A program made the translations under genes and the position numbers. A stretch of 33,009 bases of DNA, taken from the NCBI RefSeq assembly GCF_937863485.1, contig NZ_CALMFY010000006.1, positions 1 to 33,009 on the forward strand. Reading direction: 5' to 3'. Shown here one piece after another: positions 15,905-25,359 of the stretch. Source of the stretch: an uncultured Nostoc sp. GTDB taxonomy: Bacteria; Cyanobacteriota; Cyanobacteriia; Cyanobacteriales; Nostocaceae. The notes under the pieces are model-generated. The model ran no database searches, had not been told where the DNA came from, and saw only the letters and a list, made by a program, of their open reading frames with translations. How positions within the stretch are numbered: the stretch's first letter is position 1; every line of letters begins with the position of its first letter.

Positions 15905-16879
15905 ATGAAAGGGACTGAGTTTTCCAAGTACCTAATCCCTAATAAAATTTATCGCTCATTAAACCACACTATGATGTTCATTGATCCTCACATTCACATG
16001 TGTTCCCGTACTACTTATGATTACTTAGTAATGCGGGAATATGGCATTGTTGCCGTTATTGAACCAGCCTTTTGGTTAGGACAACCCCGAACCAACGCGG
16101 GCACATTCAAAGACTACTTCAGTAGTCTTGTGGGCTGGGAACGGTTTCGTGCTAGTCAGTTTGGCATCCAACACTATTGCACAATTGGTCTAAATCCGAA
16201 AGAAGCTAACAATGAGGCGCTAGCAGCAGAAGTTATAGAACTGCTGCCACTTTATGCTTGTAAAGAGGGAGTTGTTGCCATTGGCGAAATTGGCTATGAC
16301 GACATGACAGAAGCAGAGGATAAATACTTTTGTCAACAGTTAGCATTAGCCAAAGAACTCGATATGTTAGTACTAATTCATACCCCTCACCGCAATAAAA
16401 AAGCAGGTGCTAGTCAGAGTATGGATCGCTGCATTGAATATGGCTTAGATCCCTCACAAGTAATTATTGATCACAACAATGAGGAAACTGTAGAGGAAGT
16501 ATTAGGACGGGGTTTTTGGGCAGCTTTCACGATTTACCCACAGACGAAGATGGGTAACGCCAGGATGGTAGAAGTTGTCCGCAAGTATGGATGCGATCGC
16601 ATCATTGTAGATAGTAGCGCTGATTGGGGTATTAGCGATCCTTTAGCAGTCCCAAAAACTGCTCAGTTGATGTTAGATCGGGCCATTCCTGAAGAACATG
16701 TGCGAACAGTTTGTTATGAGAATGCTCTAGCTGCTTACAGTCAAACTGGGCAGATGAAAGCATCAGACTGGCTCAATCCCCAATCTGTTGATCAGCGTCA
16801 GATGTTCAGTGGTAATTCTGTATTACGGGGACAGGAACCAGGAATCAAATCACTATCAGATTATGTGTTGATTGAGTAG
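15905..16879 (+). CDS. eboB: EboB, TatD-family metal-dependent hydrolase
   Basis: This 324-residue TIM-barrel protein belongs to the TatD/amidohydrolase group. Metal-binding residues are visible in order: HIH in FIDPHIHMCS (near residues 29-31), Glu in AIGEIGYDD, His in LIHTPH, His in IIDHNNEET, and Asp in IIVDSSADWG. All are intact, so it should be catalytically competent; its substrate in the ebo pathway is unknown. The longest reading starts at 15905, but the Met codons at 15971 and 15974, just before FIDPHIHM, match the usual family start and may be correct, since the extra N-terminus lies next to the inserted repeat. It is followed by eboC after about 100 bp containing a short GGGAGTG tandem. 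Confidence 0.9.
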   Translation: MKGTEFSKYLIPNKIYRSLNHTMMFIDPHIHMCSRTTYDYLVMREYGIVAVIEPAFWLGQPRTNAGTFKDYFSSLVGWERFRASQFGIQHYCTIGLNPKEANNEALAAEVIELLPLYACKEGVVAIGEIGYDDMTEAEDKYFCQQLALAKELDMLVLIHTPHRNKKAGASQSMDRCIEYGLDPSQVIIDHNNEETVEEVLGRGFWAAFTIYPQTKMGNARMVEVVRKYGCDRIIVDSSADWGISDPLAVPKTAQLMLDRAIPEEHVRTVCYENALAAYSQTGQMKASDWLNPQSVDQRQMFSGNSVLRGQEPGIKSLSDYVLIE

Positions 16880-16981
16880 AAAATTGGGAGTGGGGAGTGG
16901 GGAAGAGGAATTGCATAAATATCTGATTCATTTATAATATGCGGTTTGTTTTGATAAATTACTCGGCAATGAGGCAGACGA

Positions 16982-17911
16982 ATGAATGTTGCAAGCTTAA
17001 ATTTTCAAGGCTGGAGGGGTTATCTGGAATTGATGCGTCCTGCTAATATTGTTACTGCTTGGGCGGATATTCTTGTTGGCTTTGCTGCTTCTGGTGGGAT
17101 GATTTTTGCTAAATTAATCAATGGAGAAGCAAGTTTTTTCATACTAATTCCATTAGCTTGGTTGTTGTTAGCTACAACTGGTTTATACGGCGGCGGTATA
17201 GTTTTTAATGATGTTTTTGATGCTGAATTAGATGCAAAAGAGCGACCAAATAGAGCAATTCCTAGTGGTCGCGTATCTCGCCAAAATGCTACTTTATTGG
17301 GGAGTATACTGTTTGCAATTGGAATTATAGCTGCTTTTCAAGTATCCTGGTTGAGTGCTGCGATCGCTATATTTATCACTCTTTCATGCCTCCTGTATGA
17401 CGCACTCGCCAAACATCATCCTTTTTTTGGCCCACTTAATATGGGTTTGTGCCGTGGTAGTAACTTATTGTTAGGCGTAAGTGCTGTACCCGCAATCATA
17501 GGAGAACGTTGGTATTTAACGCTGATTCCTGTTCTTTACATTGCTGCTATCACCGCAATTAGTCAGGGTGAAGTTCACGGAGGTAAGAAGATTACCGGAG
17601 TCCTAGCACTACTGCTAATTGCAATAGTTTTGACGGCAGTTTTAGCTTTAGGAATATTAGGAGAGTATACAGCGATCGCAGCACTACCATTTGCTGTTCT
17701 ATTAGCTATCCGAGTGTTGCCTAATTTTATCAAAGCTGCACGTCAACCTGTAGCCGAAAACATCCGAAATGCTGTAAAAATAGGCGTGTTATCTCTAATT
17801 GTCTTAGATGCAACCGTTGCATCTGGTTTTGCTGGTTTGTATTACGGTTTATTAGTTCTAATCTTGCTGCCAATTTCGATGAAATTAGCACAACTATTTG
17901 CCGTAACTTAA
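16982..17911 (+). CDS. eboC: EboC, UbiA-family membrane prenyltransferase-like protein
   Basis: This 309-residue polytopic membrane protein belongs to the UbiA superfamily, with about eight or nine hydrophobic helices. The first Asp-rich motif NDVFDAELD (76-84), followed by ERPNRAIPSG, is canonical for binding prenyl diphosphate through magnesium. The second motif region has YDALAKHHPFFGPLNMGLCR (139-158), where the usual second DxxxD is less clear, as in other EboC-like members. It probably transfers a prenyl group in the cytoplasmic membrane or binds an isoprenoid carrier; the acceptor is unknown. It lies between eboB and eboE on the same strand with short gaps, so it is part of one transcription unit. 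Confidence 0.9.
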   Translation: MNVASLNFQGWRGYLELMRPANIVTAWADILVGFAASGGMIFAKLINGEASFFILIPLAWLLLATTGLYGGGIVFNDVFDAELDAKERPNRAIPSGRVSRQNATLLGSILFAIGIIAAFQVSWLSAAIAIFITLSCLLYDALAKHHPFFGPLNMGLCRGSNLLLGVSAVPAIIGERWYLTLIPVLYIAAITAISQGEVHGGKKITGVLALLLIAIVLTAVLALGILGEYTAIAALPFAVLLAIRVLPNFIKAARQPVAENIRNAVKIGVLSLIVLDATVASGFAGLYYGLLVLILLPISMKLAQLFAVT

Positions 17912-18062
17912 ATTTGAATGTACATATCCACTAATACCATGAATTGGATATATGGGCGTATAGATGTGCGCCCATACCTATGAATATGTAGCAGGTATTT
18001 TGTGAAATTGTATAAATCCAAAAAAACAGATTATTAGCATATATAGGGTATAAAGCTAGAAA

Positions 18063-19289
18063 ATGAAAATTACAAAAGACAGCAACTTTCATTTAACTTA
18101 TTGCAGCAATATTCATCCTGGTGAAAGTTGGCTAGAGGTTTTCGCCAATTTAGAAAAATATGTTCCCAATCTCAAGTCACGTTTATCACCTACAGAACCT
18201 TTTGGGATTGGTTTGAGGTTAGCAGATGTTGCTAGCAAACAACTTTTAGAAAGTAATAATTTAGCTCATTTTCAAGATTGGCTGACTCAAGAAGATTTAT
18301 ATGTTTTCACCTTAAATGGATTTCCTTATGGCGGATTCCATCGACAGGTAGTAAAAGACCATGTTTATGCACCAGATTGGTCTACACAAGAAAGGGTACA
18401 TTATACATTAAACTTGACACAAATTTTAGCTACTCTGTTACCAGAAGGATTGGATGGCGGAATTTCTACACTACCAATATCCTATAAACCTTGGTCGGGA
18501 GAAGACCAAGCAACTTTTGAAACAGTTCTGAAAAAGAGTTGTTTGAATATAGCATCAGTTGTTGCAGAAATGATTCGCATCTGTGAAGAAACAGGAAAGA
18601 TACTCCATATTGATTTAGAACCTGAGCCTGATGGATTAATTGAAAATACCTCAGAAGTAATTGATTTCTATCACAATTGGTTATTGCCAATTGGTGGGAA
18701 TTACTTATCAGAAAAATTACATATTGAGCAGATTTTAGCAGAGACTAAATTGCTAGAACATGTTCGGGTTTGCTATGACACCTGCCATTTTTCAGTTGAA
18801 TATGAGCAGCCTCAATCTGTATTTGGACGTTTGCAATCAGCAGGAATTAAGATTGGCAAAATTCAAATCAGCGCCGCAATTCAAGTAAAAATACCTGCTG
18901 AGATTGAGAAACGTAGTTTGATAGTTGAGCGTTTACGTCCTTTTGCTGAATCTACTTATCTTCACCAGGTAATAGAACGTCGCAGTGACGGTACACTGTA
19001 TCACTATCCTGACTTAATAACTGCATTACCACATTTAGAAAAATCTCTAGCTGAAGAATGGCGCACTCACTTCCATGTGCCAATTTTTATTCATGATTAT
19101 CAAATTTTGCAGTCTACACAAGATGATATTGCTACTGTTTTGCATCTACTTCAAACAAACAATGCTTGCCAACATTTAGAAATTGAGACTTATACCTGGG
19201 ATGTATTGCCATCAGAAATGAAGATAGATTTGCTGACTTCTATTCAGCGGGAATATGAGTGGGTATTAAAAGAATTTGCCGCCAATTAA
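18063..19289 (+). CDS. eboE: EboE, xylose-isomerase-like TIM-barrel protein
   Basis: This 408-residue protein has a sugar phosphate isomerase/epimerase-type TIM barrel. Recognisable segments are LTYCSNIHPGESW (10-22), LYVFTLNGFPYGGFH (about 80-94), the putative metal-binding Glu residues in ILHIDLEPEPDGLIE, and the His/Asp pair in VCYDTCHFSVEYE. Residues ending in HFHVPIFIHDY complete the barrel. In databases it is named a metabolite traffic protein because of its place in the ebo cluster; no reaction has been assigned. The C-terminal stop is 15 bp from the start of the next gene, and the Shine-Dalgarno of that gene overlaps its end, which indicates cotranscription. Confidence 0.88.
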   Translation: MKITKDSNFHLTYCSNIHPGESWLEVFANLEKYVPNLKSRLSPTEPFGIGLRLADVASKQLLESNNLAHFQDWLTQEDLYVFTLNGFPYGGFHRQVVKDHVYAPDWSTQERVHYTLNLTQILATLLPEGLDGGISTLPISYKPWSGEDQATFETVLKKSCLNIASVVAEMIRICEETGKILHIDLEPEPDGLIENTSEVIDFYHNWLLPIGGNYLSEKLHIEQILAETKLLEHVRVCYDTCHFSVEYEQPQSVFGRLQSAGIKIGKIQISAAIQVKIPAEIEKRSLIVERLRPFAESTYLHQVIERRSDGTLYHYPDLITALPHLEKSLAEEWRTHFHVPIFIHDYQILQSTQDDIATVLHLLQTNNACQHLEIETYTWDVLPSEMKIDLLTSIQREYEWVLKEFAAN

Positions 19290-19304
19290 GAGGAGATTAA
19301 TTTT

Positions 19305-20681
19305 ATGCAGAAAACGGTTGTTCTAAATGTCGTGGGATTAACGCCCAGTTTACTAGGAGAAAACACGCCGTTTTTATCTTCTTGGGCGGCTATTGGGCAG
19401 GTAGTTCCGATCGCAACAGTGTTACCTGCTGTGACTTGTTCGGTTCAGGCTACTTATTTAACAGGAAAATTGCCTGATGAGCATGGAATTGTCGCTAATG
19501 GTTGGTACTTCCGCGATGAATGTGAAGTGAAGTTTTGGCGACAATCTAATAAACTAGTGCAGGCTCCCAAAGTTTGGGAAATAGCTAAATCAATAGATCC
19601 AAACTTCAGTTGTGCCAACCTTTTTTGGTGGTACAATATGTATTCCTCAGTCGATTATGCCATTACACTGCGCCCAATGTATCCCGCAGATGGGAGAAAA
19701 TTACCTGATATTTATACCCATCCTAGTGATGTGCGATCGCAAATTCAATCTGATTTAGGTAACTTCCCTCTGTTCGATTTTTGGGGGCCAAAAACTTCTA
19801 TTAGTTCTAGCCAATGGATTGCGAATTCGGCAAAATGGATTGAGGAACGCTACAGCCCCACTTTATCACTAGTTTATCTGCCACATTTAGATTACTGTTT
19901 GCAACGATTTGGTAATAATCAAACACAGATCCAAGCTGATTTGCGAGAAATTGATGCTGTTTGTGGCGATTTAATTAAATATTATCAAGCACGAAATATT
20001 CAGGTAATTATTCTTTCTGAGTATGGCATCACGCCAGTCTCCAAAGCAGTGGATATCAACCGCGTATTAAGGGAAAACGGTTTAATAGCTGTACGGGAGG
20101 AATTGGGGCGAGAACTGCTCGATTTTGGTGCTAGCATTGCCTTTGCTGTTGCTGATCACCAAATTGCTCATGTATATGTGAATGATCCGGCGTACATCTC
20201 AAAAGTGCGATCGCTTTTAGAAGCAACTGATGGTGTGGCGCAGGTATTGGATGAAGAAGGTAAGCAAGCCTACCACCTCGCTCATCCTAGATCGGGAGAG
20301 TTGGTGGCGATCGCTGGGCCTGACGCTTGGTTTACCTATTATTATTGGCTCGATGATGCCAAAGCGCCCGATTTTGCTAGAACTGTAGATATCCACCGCA
20401 AACCTGGTTACGATCCTGTAGAACTTTTCCTCGATCCGCAGATGAAATTGCCTCAAGTAAAAGTTGCTCTCAAGTTACTTAAAAAACAACTAGGTTTTCG
20501 CTACCTAATGGATGTGATTCCTTTGGATGCTTCCTTAGTACGTGGCTCTCATGGTCACATTACCACTTCTTTAGCCGAAGGGCCTCTATTTATCACCCAT
20601 CAAACTCACTTAGTTAATGAAAATCGAATTGAGGCGACAGATGTTTGCTCGTTGATTCTTAAACATTTAAATCAGGAGTAA
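19305..20681 (+). CDS. eboF: EboF, alkaline phosphatase / nucleotide pyrophosphatase superfamily
   Basis: This 458-residue protein belongs to the phosphodiesterase branch of the alkaline phosphatase superfamily. The N-terminal strand VVLNVVGLTPSLLG leads to the nucleophile region LPAVTCSVQATYLTG (about 40-54), where Thr44 is the probable nucleophile. DEHGIVANGWYFRDE follows. Late metal ligands are in YLPHLDYCLQRFG, SEYGITPV and RGSHGH. It has no obvious signal peptide. A strong AGGAG ribosome site precedes its ATG. It is the last gene before a rho-independent terminator, closing the ebo operon. Substrate unknown; the symbol follows cluster order and is less certain than the family assignment. 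Confidence 0.86.
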   Translation: MQKTVVLNVVGLTPSLLGENTPFLSSWAAIGQVVPIATVLPAVTCSVQATYLTGKLPDEHGIVANGWYFRDECEVKFWRQSNKLVQAPKVWEIAKSIDPNFSCANLFWWYNMYSSVDYAITLRPMYPADGRKLPDIYTHPSDVRSQIQSDLGNFPLFDFWGPKTSISSSQWIANSAKWIEERYSPTLSLVYLPHLDYCLQRFGNNQTQIQADLREIDAVCGDLIKYYQARNIQVIILSEYGITPVSKAVDINRVLRENGLIAVREELGRELLDFGASIAFAVADHQIAHVYVNDPAYISKVRSLLEATDGVAQVLDEEGKQAYHLAHPRSGELVAIAGPDAWFTYYYWLDDAKAPDFARTVDIHRKPGYDPVELFLDPQMKLPQVKVALKLLKKQLGFRYLMDVIPLDASLVRGSHGHITTSLAEGPLFITHQTHLVNENRIEATDVCSLILKHLNQE

Positions 20682-20688
20682 AAAGGGC

Positions 20689-20775
20689 GGTTAGAAACCG
20701 CGTCTACATGAAACGTTAACCACGCAAGTAGGTTCCACACAAGGGGCTTAAGCCTCTTGTTCAGTGTAGGCAACT
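20689..20775. repeat. Palindromic dispersed repeat after eboF
   Basis: The stem GCGGTT-aga-AACCGC is followed by gtctac and by a near-perfect palindrome, acaaggggcttaagcctctt (from about 20738). This matches a common type of intergenic repeat in Nostoc. It lies between the eboF stop and the terminator, so it would form part of the 3' untranslated RNA. Confidence 0.55.
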
Positions 20776-20790
20776 ACAACATTATTTAAA

Positions 20791-20821
20791 GCTGAGTCAA
20801 TCTTATTGGCTCAGTTTTTTA
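20791..20821 (+). terminator. Rho-independent terminator of the ebo operon
   Basis: The stem CTGAGTCAA-tctta-TTGGCTCAG has nine pairs including one G-U, and is followed directly by TTTTTT. It lies about 110 bp past eboF in the correct orientation. Confidence 0.85.
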
Positions 20822-21316
20822 TTTGAGTCAGGACTTACGCAAGAACTCTCTGAAGAACTGACGTTACATTATATTTTTATCCATCAAGCGCCAAATTTGG
20901 TCAATAATTCGTCATCAACTTTTCAAATATAAATCCGCTTCTCAACTATTAACGTTATGCTTTTTAATTTTCCATTTTCTGTAAAAATTTGGCTAGTACG
21001 ACATCTATTTTTCACACACAAGTTTTAATTGTACCGATTGAAGCTGGGATGGCAATTGTATTGTGGATTGTGATTGTGGCTCAAAGTTTTACAGCCACCC
21101 CGTCACGTAGTAAAGCTATGATTGGGATGCAAGAAAAGCCGGATACACTTCAAAGCGATCGCAATGGTAGAATTAATGATTCATAGTAATGTTAAAGGTA
21201 GGCTCTAAATAACATTTGGATCATATGCAAAAATCTTATATTTGAAAATCTCTATTCAAGATTTGATATAATTCCCTACTAAATATTGTTTTAGCCTATC
21301 TAATTAACCTAATAAC
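20822..21316. other. Intergenic region before the FAD monooxygenase
   Basis: The motif caggacttacgcaag at about 20831 recurs widely in cyanobacterial intergenic DNA as a repeat or element end, which is from memory. An open frame from 20989 to 21186 would start at TTG and has one hydrophobic stretch; it lacks a ribosome site and is not called as a gene. The promoter of the monooxygenase should lie in the last 130 AT-rich bases. Confidence 0.4.
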
Positions 21317-22504
21317 ATGGAAAATTTAACTCAGAAATTATCCAAACCGATAGTAGAGAAAGTTGCCATTGTCGGTGCTGGCCCAGGTGGTTTGGCTGCT
21401 GCTATAGTACTGAGAAGCCAAGGGATAGACGTTCAAGTTTATGAAAAAGCCCAAGAATTTCGTCCAGCTGGAACTGGATTAGGACTGGCTCCTAACGGCT
21501 TGAATTTTTTAGATGCGATCGCGCCGGGAATAGTCGAAACCCTCAAAAGTTCAGGATGCGAGGTTCACCACACGGTTTTAAAGAATATTCAGGGGGAAAC
21601 AATCCAAACTAATGCAACCAAATACTTGGAGCAATACGGACAGCCATTATTGACTGTTTGGTGGTATCATTTGCAGCAAGTTCTAGCCTCTAGATTGCCA
21701 TCTGACATCATTCACCTCAATCATCGCTGTATCAGCTTTGATCAAGATGAAAACGGTGTGGAAATTCATTTTGATGGCGAAAAACCTGTATATGCAGATT
21801 TGCTGATTGGGGCTGATGGCGTCAACTCTGTAATTAGAGAAACTTTATTTGGCGAGGGTAAGCCTAATTATATTGGTAGTATGTGTTGGCGTGCCGTCAT
21901 CAAGTATCACCACGAGCTATTTAATGATTATGAACTAGTTTTTGTCAAAGGCAATAAACAGTTCATGTACATTCTCAATGTGGGCGGCGGCTATACCAGT
22001 TGGATTAGTCGTAAGTTATCGCCTGATTACTCTCTTTCCCACAGCGCTGATGAAGTGAAATCTCGTATTCTCCATGAATTAGCCGACTGGGATGAATCCT
22101 TTCGGGCGGTGGTCGAAGCGACACCAGCCGAACAAATTTGGGAGGGGCCGATTTGCGATCGCCCACCGTTAACCCACTGGAGCCAAGGCAGAGTCACACT
22201 TTTAGGCGATGCTGCTCATCCAATGGCACCTGCGATGGCACAGGGAGTAAATACCACTTTTGAAGATGCATACGAACTGGGAGAGTGTTTTTCCCAATCA
22301 GCTAATCTCCAAGAAGCTCTCACTAACTACAAACAGCGTCGCCTTGAGCGGACAAAAATCATCCAAGCTCGTAGTGCTTTGGGTGAGATGCGCTACTACG
22401 ACGACACATCGACATCTCCTGGACAGACAGAGCAACGGCAAATGCCGCTCAATGAAGATTTTTCTAAATGGTTGTATAATTACAAACCATCTGTAACAAG
22501 TTAA
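21317..22504 (+). CDS. FAD-dependent aromatic-type monooxygenase
   Basis: This 395-residue flavoprotein is of the group A monooxygenase type (UbiH, salicylate hydroxylase, zeaxanthin epoxidase superfamily). It has the Rossmann motif VGAGPGGLAAA (19-29), the mid-protein DG motif LLIGADGVNSVIRE (about 168-181), and the ribityl-binding GDAAHPMAPAMAQGVN (about 297-312). It takes NAD(P)H and oxygen to hydroxylate or epoxidise an unknown substrate. There is no secretion signal, so it acts in the cytoplasm. It lies after the ebo terminator with its own upstream region, so it is not part of that operon, although proximity to a pathway-export cluster makes a link to secondary metabolism possible. No terminator was identified right after it. 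Confidence 0.87.
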   Translation: MENLTQKLSKPIVEKVAIVGAGPGGLAAAIVLRSQGIDVQVYEKAQEFRPAGTGLGLAPNGLNFLDAIAPGIVETLKSSGCEVHHTVLKNIQGETIQTNATKYLEQYGQPLLTVWWYHLQQVLASRLPSDIIHLNHRCISFDQDENGVEIHFDGEKPVYADLLIGADGVNSVIRETLFGEGKPNYIGSMCWRAVIKYHHELFNDYELVFVKGNKQFMYILNVGGGYTSWISRKLSPDYSLSHSADEVKSRILHELADWDESFRAVVEATPAEQIWEGPICDRPPLTHWSQGRVTLLGDAAHPMAPAMAQGVNTTFEDAYELGECFSQSANLQEALTNYKQRRLERTKIIQARSALGEMRYYDDTSTSPGQTEQRQMPLNEDFSKWLYNYKPSVTS

Positions 22505-22967
22505 ATCTTATTGGTATAAATTGAGATTGCGGAAGGGATTGCTAGTTTTTTTCAAAGTAGCAACAATCTGAGTAATGAGCCAAAAAAGTTAAACTCGGTG
22601 CTAATCTTATCGAGTTATTTGAGGATATCAAAAGTGAGTGTTTTTAGTCAAGTCCTCAAACACAACAAATTCCTTGGATAGTTGAGAATTATTCGCGTAA
22701 AATTAACACAACTTAATCAAAGTATGAATTTTTGTAAAATAAGAAATTTCTATAGTAGTTGAGTTTAAAATACTCCAAATCAATATCTTTGTAATCAAAC
22801 ACCCATGTACGCAGATCAACGCGAATAAATTATAATCCTCCCCGTACTTGAAGTACGAGGAAGATTCAATTACCCCTACTTAGCAATGTTGATGATTGCG
22901 ACTATTGGGATCTAACTGCAAGCTTGCAGACATGCCTTAGATTCTATGGATTTTGAGACAAGTGTGA
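22505..22967. other. Convergent intergenic region
   Basis: No gene was seen. This is the common 3' side of the monooxygenase and of the RTX gene. A strong cruciform at 22837-22861 (CCTCCCCGTACTT against AAGTACGAGG, with two bulged bases) could stop transcription in either direction but has only a weak T-run. Confidence 0.5.
22837..22861. repeat. Palindrome between convergent genes
   Basis: The left arm cctccccgtactt pairs with aagtacgagg with almost no loop. It may act as a bidirectional terminator or be a dispersed repeat. Confidence 0.5.
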
Positions 22968-24542
22968 TTATGCAACGATCTCAAAGTTCGTAACTGCTAA
23001 TACTGGTGGTAATGTGTATATATTGTTATCGTTATCAATGTTGGCAAATTGACTACCTGTCCCAAAGCCTGGTGATGTCAAGTTTTGGTTGAAGAACAAG
23101 TTGCCAGTTCCAAGACTGTAAGTAATCAGTCCAGAGCTAGTTGCTGCTGCGGCATCATTAGCTACTATCTTAATCTGGAGGGGACTATAGAGTCCGACGA
23201 AAGTTGACCGATCCAGGACAATTTTGTCATTGGGGCTGAAGTCAGTAATTCTATCTACACCCAGATCAGCACTATAGAACGGAGCGCCTGAGCTGAACAC
23301 GAAGCGATCGCTACCACTACCGCCCGTCAGGATATCATTACCTTTTCCACCTCGTAAAATGTCATTACCAGCGTCACCATAGAGGCTGTCATTGCCAGCA
23401 CCACCATAGAGAATGTCATTGCCAACACCGCCAAAGCCGCTTAACGGTGTAGCTGTGCCACTACCATCAAGCAGGTCATTTCCAGCACCGCCTGTGAACG
23501 ATACTGTACTTACGCCAGTTCCCGCCAGGTTGTTAACATCGAAGATGTCATCGCCTCCACCACCATTAACTTCAAACCTCTCTGCGCTGTCTACAGTCAG
23601 GGTGAAGGGAACTAGGTTGAGCCGATCAAAGATTGCTCTGCCTTGGGTGTCTCGTTGCAGGCGGAAACTGTCTCCCGCAGCCGCCGCGCCGTTGACCTCA
23701 ACCACGTCATAGCCAGCGTTACCGCTGATTCTGTCGCTACCGTCACCGTTGTTCCAGATCAGTCGGTCGTTGCCGGTTCCGCCAATGAAGGTGTCGTTGC
23801 CACGATTTCCTAGTAGGGTATCGTTACCGTCCCCACCGAATAAAAAGTCGATCCCATCGCCACCTCGTAAGAGATCATTACCAGCGTCACCATAGAGAAT
23901 ATCATTGCCAGCACCACCAGAGAGGCTGTCATTGCCAACACCACCAAAGCCAATTAACGGTGTAGTTGTGCCTGTACCATCAAGCAAGTCATTTCCAGCA
24001 CCGCCTGTAAACGATACGGCACTTACGGCTGTTCCTGTTAGGTCGTTGACATCAAAGATATCATCACCACCACCACCATTAACTTCAAACCTCTCTGCGC
24101 TGTCTACAGTCAGGGTGAAGGGAACTAGGTTGAGCCGATCAAAGATTGCTCTGCCTTGGGTGTCTCGTTGCAGGCGGAAACTGTCTCCCGCAGCCGCCGC
24201 GCCGTTGACCTCAACCACGTCATAGCCAGCGTTACCGCTGATTCTGTCGCTACCGTCACCGTTGTTCCAGATCAGTCGGTCGTTGCCGGTTCCGCCAATG
24301 AAGGTGTCGTTGCCACGATTTCCTAGTAGAGTATCGTTACCGTCCCCACCGAATAGAAAGTCGATACCATCGCCACCTCGTAAGAGGTCATTTCCAGCAT
24401 TACCATAGATGCTGTCATTTCCAGCATTACCATAGAGGCTGTCATTTCCACTTAAACCACTGAAGCTATCAGAAGCGGCATTACTAATACCTATATCTGA
24501 TCCATAGGTTGGTCCTGGGCCTGGAATCCAATTTACTGCCAT
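22968..24542 (-). CDS. RTX (hemolysin-type calcium-binding repeat) protein with internal duplication
   Basis: This 524-residue protein is built of glycine- and aspartate-rich nonapeptides of the GGxGNDxLx type, which bind calcium as a parallel beta-roll. Blocks occur at about 30-95, 179-265 and 350-410. Between them is an unrelated segment of about 70 residues, GDSFRLQRDTQGRAIFDRL onward. The block covering residues 50-165 is repeated at 221-336, an offset of 171 residues. The C-terminal section has the usual DRITDFSPNDKIVLD motif that follows RTX arrays in secreted cyanobacterial proteins. There is no N-terminal signal peptide, which fits export by a type I system; no transporter gene lies nearby. 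No catalytic domain is visible, so a structural, surface or adhesive role is likely. Confidence 0.88.
   Translation of the reverse strand: MAVNWIPGPGPTYGSDIGISNAASDSFSGLSGNDSLYGNAGNDSIYGNAGNDLLRGGDGIDFLFGGDGNDTLLGNRGNDTFIGGTGNDRLIWNNGDGSDRISGNAGYDVVEVNGAAAAGDSFRLQRDTQGRAIFDRLNLVPFTLTVDSAERFEVNGGGGDDIFDVNDLTGTAVSAVSFTGGAGNDLLDGTGTTTPLIGFGGVGNDSLSGGAGNDILYGDAGNDLLRGGDGIDFLFGGDGNDTLLGNRGNDTFIGGTGNDRLIWNNGDGSDRISGNAGYDVVEVNGAAAAGDSFRLQRDTQGRAIFDRLNLVPFTLTVDSAERFEVNGGGGDDIFDVNNLAGTGVSTVSFTGGAGNDLLDGSGTATPLSGFGGVGNDILYGGAGNDSLYGDAGNDILRGGKGNDILTGGSGSDRFVFSSGAPFYSADLGVDRITDFSPNDKIVLDRSTFVGLYSPLQIKIVANDAAAATSSGLITYSLGTGNLFFNQNLTSPGFGTGSQFANIDNDNNIYTLPPVLAVTNFEIVA
23556..24383. repeat. Recent tandem duplication within the RTX gene
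   Basis: Two copies lie 513 bp apart (23556-23870 and 24069-24383). The stretch 23568-23816 appears identical base for base to 24081-24329, including third codon positions, while flanking parts differ at scattered sites. The offset equals 171 codons, so the frame is kept. Confidence 0.85.
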
Positions 24543-25359
24543 GATTAATACTCCTAATTCTTGATTTCTAAGTGAGTAATGATGTACTAGTACTTCATTT
24601 ATAGGAAAACGTATGAAAGTACTAATTTCTGTTTCCGAACTACGAAACCTATAGTTTTTAGCTGCTAACTATTATTCAGGGATATATTTTTCTTTTATGC
24701 AGAATATTTGTTTTTGTAAAACTTCTTCACTATGAACTTTGCAGACAACCCTTACTACATCCTGACTTTTCGGGTCATGTAGAAAAGAAAAAATGGCTCG
24801 TGAATGCCTTTTGCAAACCAGCTTTCAACTGATTGGATGATTTTCGCTAAAGTTCAAACAAATGTGAGTAGCTTTGAATAGATGACAATATTAGATACTA
24901 ACCCGTGTTCATATTGTGACTTTGGTGACAAACGTTTAACTTGTCAAGCAGTATTAATAAGTGAGTGTTTATCGTAAAATATAGTGAGTCTTTATCCAAA
25001 GTATTTAAAGGTGTCAGTGACCTAAAAGTAGCTACAATAAATCAATTCCTGCTACTAATAATCAAGGGTTTTTACTGAATAATGAAGTATTTATTTTTGC
25101 ATTAACTCTCAAACAAGTATTTATCTAATGAGGAAAATGTAATACTTTAATCTGATTCAATATTTCTGTTCTAAAGTTAGTTTCAGTGGAGTGGAGCGTA
25201 GCGCCACTAAGCGCACAAGCTGATCGTTGCAAAGCACCTAGAGGTTGATAAGCCGCAACGCCGGGTTGATAATTCAATTTTTGATGTTTTATATGGAGCA
25301 GATAGAAAATTCTTGGGATTCGCTCGTTCCCTGGCTGATAACTAGGGAACGAGAGAATG
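24543..25359. other. Long intergenic region with repeat fragments
   Basis: No coding sequence is visible over these 817 bases. The half next to 24543 is AT-rich and should contain the promoter and leader of the RTX gene. Near 25195-25230 is a short palindromic block (gtggagcgtagcgccac). Near the leuD stop is a perfect 10-bp stem described separately. Confidence 0.5.
25323..25353. terminator. Perfect 10-bp hairpin just beyond leuD
   Basis: CTCGTTCCCT (25323-25332) pairs exactly with AGGGAACGAG (25344-25353) around an 11-base loop. It begins 6 bp beyond the leuD stop, so it could end leuD transcription, but there is no T-run on the minus strand. It also resembles a dispersed repeat. Confidence 0.45.

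Noticed and set aside
20989..21186. Open frame of 65 codons with one hydrophobic stretch
   Set aside because: It needs a TTG start without a ribosome site and has no recognised family. It could be a small membrane protein, but support is too weak.
23413..24225. Plus-strand open frames across the RTX gene
   Set aside because: They are Pro/Ser-rich mirror translations of the glycine-rich repeats and are duplicated exactly as the RTX repeats are.
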